Shown here: positions 35,245 through 43,666 of the stretch, one piece after another
Position numbering within the stretch: position 1 is the stretch's first letter
Layout of the letters: each line of letters begins with the position of its first letter
DNA from: Parietaria judaica
Lineage: Eukaryota > Streptophyta > Magnoliopsida > Rosales > Urticaceae
NCBI GenBank assembly: GCA_954871525.1
Contig: OX940868.1
Coordinates: 12,390,056 to 12,454,055, forward strand
Direction of reading: 5' to 3'
Length of the DNA stretch: 64,000 nucleotides
Made by a program: the position numbers and the translations under genes
Notes under the pieces: model-generated
Seen by the model: only the letters and a program-made list of their open reading frames with translations
What the model was told of the DNA's origin: nothing
Databases searched by the model: none

Positions 35245-36075
35245 TCGGATTTTTGAATAAATACGGCAAAAGAATTTAAAATTTACTTTTTGTGTTTTAT
35301 GAAGCAATATATTAATTTTTAGGGGTTTTTTAGTTTATTAAATATTTTTTAAAATATTAATCTAATTTTTCTCTGTAAAAAATTTTCAGATTTGACGATA
35401 ATTCGGTTTTACCTATAACTGCGGCAAAAGTATTGCAAGTTTATCTTGCGTGTTTTGTCGAGGTAATCTACTACTTTTTTGGGGGGTTTTCCTTTATTAA
35501 TTATTTTTTTAAATATTAATGTGATTTTTTGGTGTATTTTATTTGCAGATTTGATGGTATTTTGGTTTTCGTCATAATTGCGGCGAAAGTGCTTGAAGTT
35601 CAGCTTTCGTGATTTCCAAGGCAATGTGCTCCGTTTTTTGGGTATTTTCCATTATTAATTATTTTTTAAAATATTAATCTGATTTTCTGAGGTAAATGTT
35701 TTGCAGATTTTACGAAAATTCGGTTTTTGTCTTAATTGCGGCGAAAGTGTTAAAGTTTATCTTTCGGTGATTTCCAAGGCAATGCGCTCATTTTTTTGGG
35801 TGTTTCCCTTTTTTAATTATTCTTGAAAATCTGAGTATGATTTTTTGAGGTGATATTTTGGCAGATTTGAAGACATTCTGGTTTTTGTCTTAATTGCGGC
35901 GAAAGTGTTGAAGTTTATCTTTTGGTGATTTCCAAGGCAATGCGCTCATTTTTTTGGGTGTTTTCCTTTGTTAATTATTTTTTAAACTATTAATCTGATT
36001 TTTTGGTGTATTTTATTTGCAGACTTGAAGACATTCCGGTTTTTGTCTTAATTGCGGCGAAAGTCCTCAAGTTTA
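35245..36075. repeat. Tandem repeats of about 159 bp upstream of the hAT transposase
   Basis: The phrase GCGGCGAAAGT or GCGGCAAAAG recurs near 35259, 35419, 35579, 35737, 35897 and 36055, with spacings of 158-160. Each unit also has a TTTTTGGG block and a TTTGCAGATTTGA block that looks like a splice acceptor. Similar, more diverged units are in the element at 22299-24088. Confidence 0.85.
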
Positions 36076-36209
36076 TCTGGTCGTGATTTCTTGGTAATAT
36101 ACTGATTTTTCTTGCCGTCAGATTTCATAAAATATTCATTCCTACAATAATGTGGTAGTTTGGGAGAATTTAATTTGTTTCTCGTTGTTTAGGTTGTTGA
36201 GTTCTAAAA

Positions 36210-38425
36210 ATGAGTAAAGACAACATTGCGAGGGAGCATTGCACTCCCTATAGAGATCCGAGCAACAACTCCGGTTTCAAGTGCAACTACTGTGGGAAAG
36301 AGATCCGAGGTGGCGGGATCACTAGAATGAAACAACATTTGGCCGGCAATGATAAGAACAAAAATGTCGCGCCGTGTACCGAAGTCCCGAACGATGTGCG
36401 GAACCTCATCAGGGATACTATGCGGAGTTACCAGAAGAAGAAGCAGAAGAGGCACGATTTAGCCGTTAATATACGGGAAAATATTTACCAGAGGGCCGAG
36501 GGTTCTTCTTCTGATGAAGACGACGAGACCGTGCCTGTGGACGTTGAAAGAGAAGTGGCACGACAAATAAAGAAATCCCGTCAAGAGGCAGCGGCCAAAC
36601 AATGGGAAGAAGACCAGGCCGGAGGCGGCGCAAGCAGCGCCGGTCCTGCCACTACATCGGCGCTGTTCGATAGGCCTTCGAAAAAACAGAAAAGGGTCGA
36701 CTTGATGTTTTTACTGAAGACAATTTTGAAGGTCGGGAAGGCGATAGCCAAATACATAATCCACAAAGGGATTCCGTGGTGTCACGTCGACGATATTCTT
36801 TTCCACAACATGTTGTTTTGCGTGGCCGAAGCAGGTAACCTAATTTATGATTTTATTTAATTTGAAGTTAAAGTTAACTATTAATATTTAATAATATTGC
36901 ATTTTACGAGTGTAGGCGTTGGATGCCCGTATCCCACGTCAAAGGACATCATGAGGACGTGACACATCTGGCGGCAGAGGTAAGATCTTACTTTAATTTT
37001 GTAATTTTACTCCCACTTCTTAAATTAAATTAAAACTAACTTTCTATATGTGTGGTGTAGTGCGTGAAGTTTCGTGACGCTGTAGGTCCGTTGCGCGAGC
37101 GGTCATGCGTGGCAGCACGGAAGACTCTTGCACCCGGTAAGTTTTACACATTTAAGTTCAACATGCTAAGTTTTACACATGCTAAGTTTAGTTTTTTTAT
37201 TAATTTACAGCTGAGTGGTGGAGCATATTCGGGGGTCCGTGCCCCACATTACAGAAGCTAGCAATGCGGATTTTGTCGCAAACCTCGTCGGCCTCAGCGT
37301 GTGAGAGGAACTGGAGCACGTTTGCCCTCATCCACACCAAGCTCTGCAATCGTCTGGCGTACGCGACACTTGAGAAGCTAGTGTTCTGCAACTACAATCA
37401 TAAGCTAGCGATCCGAGACTTGAAGGCGCAGTACGACCAGGCCGACAAAGCCGATCCGTATGAGTACCTCACGAAGTCTTTGGCTATGGCCTCTGCTGGT
37501 GTTGACTTTGAGGACGCAATTGTAGAGTGGATCCGACCAGTCCACTCGACGACGAAGATGGCAACCCAGACCCAGAGATCGCCGCGGAGGCTCAATCATT
37601 CGGAGCTGTGATCAGCCGAGTCCTTGGTGAGCAAAGGCTCGGTCCTACCCCCGACCCTCCAGGGGTTCATGGAGGAGTTGACTGCGGCTCAAACGCCGTT
37701 GGGGCTAGTTCTAGTCAACAACGTACTCATACGACCGGTACTCACCGTAGTTCCCCTTCCCATAGCCCCTCACAATCACATAGCGGCTGGGGTGGGGGAG
37801 GTGACTACCAGGGAGGATGGGGTGGCGCCCAGGGAGGATGGGGAGGTGACACCCAGGGAGGATGGGGTGCCAGCCAGGGAGGATGGGGTGGCATGCAGAG
37901 AGGTACAGGTGATTATTACTATTTTAATTTTGCTGATTACATGCAGATATGTATGTCAACTAATTTGTTTCCTCAACAGGTGATACGTATCGAGGCGACC
38001 TGAACTACGACCCTGGCAACATGGGATACATTCCCGACCGACAGTACGGTGACCAACAATCTCCAAGACAACAAGATGACGCATCTTCTGCTATTGGATT
38101 CTACTTGGGCAGTGACTATCTATCTCAGAGTGAGAACCCCGTCGACGAGCTGTCCGGGAACTTTGAGACGATGTCGATGGGTACTTCCGTGAGCACTCAA
38201 TTTGCTACTCCGCAACCTGTGCTCGATAACGGAGTGTGGGCGCATCCTCAGTATCCATCTCGTGGCGTGTTTACGGAGCAACACATATATGATTACCATG
38301 TGAGTAACTTCCGTATGCACTTCGAACCACATGGCTTGTTTTGGAGGACATATTGCAACATGCATTTGGAATCAAGTGGTGCCTCGGGTATTATGGAAGC
38401 CCATAGGAGATCGTCGTACTTTTGA
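36210..38425 (+). pseudogene. hAT transposase remnant: BED finger and dimerisation domain, catalytic core missing
   Basis: Exon-like parts: 36210-36834, 36916-36978, about 37061-37137, 37211-37902 and 37981-38425, each with GT/AG borders. The first has a BED finger with C25, C28, H43 and C56 (CNYCGKEI, GGITRMKQHLAG, CTEVP). The fourth has the hAT C-terminal dimerisation domain (EWWSIFGGPCPTLQKLAMRI, ACERNWSTFALIHTK). Then follow a Gly/Trp repeat (GGWGG) and an acidic tail. A TGA follows PTSKDIMRT in the second part, and the frame shifts by one near 37535, where EDAIVEW passes to DPTSPLDDEDGNPDPE. The region with the DDE residues is not present. It cannot encode an active transposase. Confidence 0.85.
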
Positions 38426-38765
38426 GGTTGGAGACTTGTTAGACTTTGTATTAGCCTTTATATTTGATAGTTGAGACTTGTTAGAGTTAGACTATGTGTG
38501 TGTGTATGACATTATTTATGTGTGTGTATGACATTATCTATGTTTTGTATTAGAGGTATGATATTATCAAAGTATTTTATAAGTTTTCTGTCGAAAAGTA
38601 TAGAAAAGTATCGATAATCCGTCGATAATCATCGAAAAGTATCGGTAATCGGTAAGCTACAGTGTTATAGGTTTTCCGTCGGTTAATCGGTAAGCTATTG
38701 ATTAATCCGTCGAAAACGGTAATCGGTTTATCGGTAACATCGGTAAGTTGAACCTTAGTATGAGC

Positions 38766-39772
38766 GATGATTAAAGGGCTTTTGTCAAGAGACAAATTTG
38801 TTTACAAGTCAAAAGTGGTTACTAAATCTATTCAAACGTTAAAAAAAAATGAGAAATTAATATACTATAAAGCATTACTTAACTTTCATAATTTCGAATT
38901 TATTGCATTCATTGCTTTTTTATGTTTGTGAATTTCTATGCTTATCATGTTAATCAAACTTTATCACTAGCTTCTACTTTATTTCTCACATTCAGACATG
39001 CTAATTTCCCGGATGTTTAGGATTTCAAGACAGTGACATTACATATACATAATCATCAATTTAAAAAATGTATTCCAAAACGAATTGATGAGTAATTTTC
39101 AAAGCTATGTCTCAAATATTGAAATTAAAATATAAATATAAGAGATGATGAACAAGGATGAAAGCCTGTGAGTATGTCGGATAAAATATTAAAAAATGTG
39201 AATTAGGAAGTGTGATTCAGAGGTAAGTGGTTTAAATGATTAAGTGGTCGAACAGGTCAGCTGGCATTTGAATTGACATGCTTTGCCTAATTATCCTTTG
39301 TTTCTCTTAATCGGATCCCTAAAGATTCTCCTCATTTGTGTTCGGTATCCAACGCAGAGTTTGTGGCTTTCCTTTCAAAGTGGGACCCAAAAGATGGTTT
39401 TTTCTTTTACTTCTATCATGTTCGAGGGATGAGTCCATTCCTTACTTATTTTCTAATATTTCTTAATTTTGAGATTTTAGCAGCATAAGTACTAACAGTG
39501 TGAAAAGACATCGTTGAGTACTGTACTGGTATAATGTCCCAAAAAATATTTTTCTTGTACATGAAAGAAAAGTATTGGAAGTTTATCCGGTAAAACAAAA
39601 AGGAAAAATATTTAACGTTTATTTATCAAATAATTTTTTATATTTGTGCCGCAAATAAGCTTATTATTTTCTAATGAACAAATAAATCAACTTCCATCCA
39701 ATTCTATTTCTCAATCTATTGTTTTTTTATTTTTATTTTCATTATCTCTTATTTTATACTCGTAGTGTTGTA
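38766..39772. other. Intergenic AT-rich stretch, no gene recognised
   Basis: No frame of note and no terminal repeats. It ends at the CTTATTTTT target duplication of the Pack-MULE. Confidence 0.45.
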
Positions 39773-40040
39773 CTTATTTTTGAGAAATTGCACCAAATAG
39801 TCAAATTGAAACTTTGATTTTGCAAAATAGCCAAACTTTGGTTAATTTTGTAAACTAGCCAATTAACATGAGGTGTCATATTTAATTCAAATTTTAATTC
39901 TAAAATACCCTTTAATTAATCTATTTCGTTTATTATTTTCATAATTAATTAAATTGGTAATTATCATTATCCCACAAATCATGGTAACTGATTACTTATT
40001 AGTTTAATTAAAAAAAATAAAAAAAATCAGCTCCCTTAAT

Positions 40041-40043
<3 letters not shown>

Positions 40044-40104
<61 letters not shown>
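40044..40104. repeat. (CT)n microsatellite
   Basis: About 30 CT units next to the captured gene fragment, inside the Pack-MULE. Confidence 0.95.
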
Positions 40105-40107
<3 letters not shown>

Positions 40108-40122
40108 GGCGTTTTCTCTCAG

Positions 40123-40452
40123 ATCCAGAGCGAGGCGTCTTCGTTGCAATCGGAAGCGAAGGACGCTCTGCTCAACGCGCTGCTTCTGGCGGCCAAGACC
40201 TTCACTTCCGGTCCCCCGCAGGTAACCCCGAAACTGCGAGCGATCCTGTTTCGATTTTGACTGGTTGCTGAACCCTAGGGATTTTCGCAGCTTCTCACGC
40301 AAATCTGCCTCGCGCTGTCGGCACTCACGCTCCGCGGGAAGCAGCCGGAGGCCGTCGATCAGCTCTTGTTCAGCCTGCGGAGTGTGCAGGATGACGAGGG
40401 TAACGTCGCCGTGCTCGAGATGCTGACGATTCTGCCGGAGGAGGTCTCTCAG
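40123..40452 (+). pseudogene. Captured two-exon fragment of an importin-13/transportin-3-like gene
   Basis: Exon a is 40123-40221 (33 codons: IQSEASSLQSEAKDALLNAL then LLAAKTFTSGPPQ). Exon b is 40291-40452 (54 codons: LLTQICLALSALTLRGKQPE to LEMLTILPEEVSQ). Both match the N-terminal HEAT repeats of plant importin-13-like nuclear transport receptors. The intron (40222-40290) keeps GTAACC and TTTCGCAG; an acceptor before exon a and a donor after exon b are also intact. Both exons are open. Because the intron is present, capture was at the DNA level. It covers under a tenth of a roughly 950-residue receptor, so it has no transport function on its own. Confidence 0.85.
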
Positions 40453-40534
40453 GTTGAGCATGCTCCCTCAGCTCTTGTTCGTTAATGGCCTGAAGTCGCT
40501 GCGCCTGAAGTCGCCCATCATTATTCCACGTTTA

Positions 40535-40765
40535 TTTTGATTGTTAATTTACGTTGTTTCGTTGTTAATGGCCGTTAATTCGTTGTTAATTTACGAATTA
40601 ACGTAAGTTCGTTGTTAATTCATTGTAAATTCGTTCTTAATTTACGTAAATTAACGTAAATTGTCTAGGAATTCATTGTAAATTCGTTGTTAATTTATGT
40701 TAATTCGATGTTAATTTACGTTGATTCGTTGTTGATTTACGTTAATTAGCGTCTTAAATTTGTTG
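40535..40765. repeat. Minisatellite based on TTCGTTGTTAATTTACG
   Basis: Imperfect units of about 12-30 bp (CGTTGTTAATTTACGTTAAT and variants) fill the Pack-MULE between the captured fragment and the AT-rich right part. Confidence 0.8.
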
Positions 40766-41255
40766 ATATTTTTTTTAAAAAAATAAATCCGAAAATTATA
40801 TGAATGTTTTGAATTTAAAATTTGAATTATACAAAAAAAAAAGGGTTTGGTTTTGGTTGTTACCATATTAATAGCTATTTCAATTAATAGCAATATTTTC
40901 AATTAATGAAAATAAATGAATTCATAATTAATATAATTATTTATAATAAATGTCATTGATTTTTTCAGATTAATAACCCACAAATTACGTGGTTAATTTG
41001 TAATTATTTTTAATTTCGTTTTTTATTATTAAGGGTAAGAATGTAATTAGAAATTCACTTAAATGGTTAATTGGCTAGTTTACAAAATTAACCAAAGTTT
41101 GGCTATTTTGCTAAACTCACTTTCAAGATTGGCTATTACTCTTAAGAACCCCTTATTTTTTTATTATTAATTACGTAACTTAGAAAATTTTTGTAATGAG
41201 TAAGAAATGACTCAATAAATCAATTATTAACAAAGATACATATTTATTAAAATAA

Positions 41256-41885
41256 GGGTTACATGCGGCAATAATGCATAATCTTTGGTCAACAAGGGTT
41301 TTAGGTCCCCAACCTTTCAAAGTGTGGGAAAAAATAACGTTTGTTGAACGTAAAATCCGTTGGTCCTTCCGTTAAGAATGTTAAATTTTGTTGATGTAGC
41401 ATCGTTAAACTGCCAAATGGAGTGACAACTTGTAATATTAATTATACAACCTAATTAATAAGAATACATTAAACCATATTTTAATTATGATTCAAAAAAC
41501 TGCCGTTATGTAATCTTTGCAAATATTAGTCGTGCTTAATAGTCCGTTGTTTTTCAAAATTTTAGTCATGTTTGACGAAGAGTCTGTCAGATTTTTTGGG
41601 AGAGCAAAATTATTTACTTAATTTAAAGTATTAATTTATTTTTTGAAGCATAATCAAAATCAGATCTAATTTATTCTTATAAGTTAAGTTATGTAAGAAA
41701 ATAACAAGTTGGTACTCCATTTGGCAGTTTAACGATGCCACATCAGCAGAATTTAACATCCCTAACGGAAGGACCAACGGATTTTACATTAAACAAACGT
41801 TGTGTATTTTTGCCCACACTTTGAATGGTTGGGGACCTAAAACCCCTGTTGACCAAAGGTGGTGCATTATTACCGCAATTAACCC
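41256..41885. mobile_element. MULE-type MITE, 630 bp
   Basis: Ends read GGGTTACATGCGGCAATAAT and, from the other side, GGGTTAATTGCGGTAATAAT, and continue as inverted repeats for about 180 bp (CTTTGGTCAACA, GGTTTTAGG, TCCGTTGGTCCTTCCGTTA, CATTTGGCAGTTTAACGATG). Perfect 9-bp target duplications TTAAAATAA lie at 41247-41255 and 41886-41894. The end motif GGGTTAATG..GGCAA is related to the MULE at 22036. Confidence 0.9.
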
Positions 41886-41894
41886 TTAAAATAA

Positions 41895-42309
41895 TTGAAT
41901 ATAAGTTAAATACATACAAGAAGTAAAAAACGTTGTTGTCTTCAAAATTATGTGAAATAATATTTTATGTTATTTACTACAATAATACTCATACTGAATT
42001 ATGCTTCCGAAAATGATCATAAGTTGTTTCAGTTATGGTTCCAATTTTTTTTTTCGTAGAATCAATTGAGTTCAATTGGACATAGATATTTTCATACATT
42101 TTTTCTTCTTTTGATTTGTAATTGATGAGACGAGAAGAGGATGATGACGAGGCACGAGAGACATGAAAAATAACGAAAGATAACCGAAAGTTGAGAATAA
42201 ACTGTTGCGACGCAAAACTTCCCATCCACATTTTGAGACGCAGAGCAGTGGTTCCACCGTCCGCTATGGCGCAAGAATGTCCAACTCCTTCTCCGCCACA
42301 AGTGGTGTT
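41895..42309. other. Spacer, no feature recognised
   Basis: Moderately AT-rich, with short frames on the minus strand that have no family match I can name. Confidence 0.35.
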
Positions 42310-42405
42310 TTTTTTAAGGCAGCTTTACTGCAGTGGGGATTGAACCCACAACCTCCACTTTAGAGGTGGTGTCGAATTACTATTAGGCTATCCTAGCAAC
42401 CACAA
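42310..42405 (-). repeat. tRNA-like SINE head with A and B boxes
   Basis: Read on the minus strand there is an A box TAGCCTAATAG (42390-42380) and a B box GTTCAATCC (42345-42337), fitting the Pol III consensus at tRNA-like spacing. It ends in TTAAAAAAAAC. A related unit lies at 57185-57245. It does not fold into a normal tRNA that I can identify, so a SINE is more likely than a tRNA gene. Confidence 0.55.
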
Positions 42406-42410
42406 AAGGG

Positions 42411-42530
42411 AGGGGTGCAACATGAGAACTTCCCAGGAGGTCACCCATCCTAGTACTACTCTCGCCCAAGCACGCTTAACTTCGGAGTTCTGATGAGATC
42501 TGATGCATTAGTGTTGGTATGATCGCACCC
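42411..42530 (-). rRNA. 5S rRNA copy 1 (near-intact, isolated)
   Basis: On the minus strand it runs from GGGTGCGATCATACCA to TTGCACCCCT, 120 nt. The internal control region is well kept (AGTTAAGCGTGCTTGGGCGA, AGTACTAGGATGGGTGACC). A few changes occur (CATCAGATCTC for the usual CACCGGATCCC, TTCTCATG near the end). A TTTT lies a few bases downstream (minus strand, about 42405), as a Pol III terminator would. It is outside any 5S array, so it may be a dispersed copy or pseudogene. Confidence 0.85.
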
Positions 42531-42535
42531 AAGGG

Positions 42536-42654
42536 AGGGGTGCAAAACGAGGACTTCCCAGGAGGTCACCCATCCTAGTACTACTTTCGCCCAAGCACCC
42601 TTAACTTTAGAGTTCTGATGTGATCCGGTGCATTAGTGCTGGTATAATCGCACC
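42536..42654 (-). rRNA. 5S rRNA copy 2 (more diverged)
   Basis: On the minus strand it runs from GGTGCGATTATACCAGC to TTTTGCACCCCT. Changes in the internal control region (CTCTAAAGTTAAGGGTGC) make it less likely to be active. Only five bases separate it from copy 1, against spacers of a hundred bases or more in plant 5S arrays. It is probably a pseudogene. Confidence 0.82.
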
Positions 42655-43666
42655 TTTTTTGAAAGCAAGAGCAGGGAAGGTATATAACTTAATAACTCCC
42701 TATAATGTCTCACGCTGACTTATCTTTCATGACTTATCATTTATGTTTGTTATTCCCTTCATTTATCTTTATTATTTAGTTGCATGATATTTTAGGTATC
42801 ATATTTCAGCTAGCTACTTATTCTTAGCAAGTAATTTGGATGATTTGAATTTATTAGTGCACTACAAACTGTACGCATGAAGGAAGGTTGGGGATATATA
42901 TTTTGATTTTTGAATGAGAAAAGAAGTCGAGTTTTAGCTTGCAAATGCGTGTTCATCGATTTTTTTATAAAGCGGATCTACACCAAGTGTCAAATTGAGG
43001 CTCCCTTGCCAATTACTGTCGCCACACGTTCCCTATTGCCCTCGCATTATTTTTCAAAACCTACGTAAAACAAAATGTCATCCTAAAATATCGAACACGA
43101 CGATTCGCAAGGCTTCCCAACCACCGTGAATTTGAAAACAGCCTTCAATTATTTTGTTAATACATAATGTTATTGATAAACGCCCATTTAAAATTATCCA
43201 ATTCAAGTTTTCATTTAGGAACAAGACCTCTGCAACTGCAAGAAGCCGGATACAAAGTAGAGCCTCATTAGCTTTTATTACATCACTAATCCAAAAAGAT
43301 GTCATAAATTACAATTTTAAGATCCACCGTTTCACTTCCATTAGTGATAATTAGAGGGATTAAAAATAATTATAAAATAAAAATTAGAAAGAGCCGCTTT
43401 TGAAAGTTGAAAGTTTAAACGAAATTCCCGGTCTCTCTCTCCTACAAAATCTTAAGAAAATAGAAAATAACAAAAAAACAATACTTTTCTTCTGTCTCAG
43501 TGTCTCTCGCAGAGACAGAGTTATCTCTTTTCTTTATTTGTCCCTTTGCTTCTTTGTCAGTCTCTGCTCACTTTTGTTCCTTTGTCCACACTCACACTCT
43601 CTCTTCTCTTCTCTTCTCTTCAAATCTCCACAACTCGCTTCACACAGAGGAGCTTAACAACAAACA
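42655..43666. promoter_or_regulatory. Upstream region and leader of the patellin gene
   Basis: From about 43480 it becomes CT-rich (CTCTCTTCTCTTCTCTT near 43600), typical of a plant 5'UTR. Further upstream it is AT-rich. No TATA box is assigned with confidence. Confidence 0.4.

Larger units (their letters stand above)
34347..38757 (+). mobile_element. Large hAT element of the BED family with remnant transposase
   Basis: The left end CAAGGATCGACTTACC and the right end GGTAAGTTGAACCTTA match the family termini, with a G-to-A change at the last base. Both ends have dense TTACCG/ATTATCG subterminal motifs. Flanking octamers GAATAGTG and GTATGAGC do not match, so the target duplication has decayed or one end has moved. 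The element holds a tandem-repeat leader (35245-36075) and exons for the N- and C-terminal parts of a hAT transposase. The catalytic middle is absent. It is 4.4 kb and the most complete family member in the window. Confidence 0.82.
39782..41151. mobile_element. Pack-MULE carrying part of an importin-13-like gene
   Basis: The terminal inverted repeats are about 88 bp. The left (39782-39870) and the complement of the right (41060-41151) share AAAATAGCCAAACTTTGGTT, AATTTTGTAAACTAGCCAAT and, further out, AATAG-CAA. Perfect 9-bp target duplications CTTATTTTT lie at 39773-39781 and 41152-41160. The GC-rich centre (40110-40480) is unlike the flanking DNA and is host gene sequence. There is no transposase, so it moves only with help. 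Confidence 0.9.

Noticed and set aside
36204..36455. Minus-strand frame at the hAT BED exon
   Set aside because: It is the complement of the BED-finger coding sequence.
34339..38765. An 8-bp target duplication for the large hAT element
   Set aside because: GAATAGTG and GTATGAGC do not match; I report the element on its ends and coding content only.
39773..41160. Importin fragment as a retro-copied pseudogene
   Set aside because: The intron is kept and the flanks are MULE terminal repeats with 9-bp duplications, so a DNA capture fits better.
42310..42405. Functional tRNA gene
   Set aside because: A and B boxes fit, but I could not form the acceptor, anticodon and T arms of a normal tRNA. 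A related degraded copy at 57185 favours a SINE.
42411..42654. Part of a tandem 5S rDNA array
   Set aside because: Only two copies, five bases apart, with divergent sequences and no spacer of the usual size.
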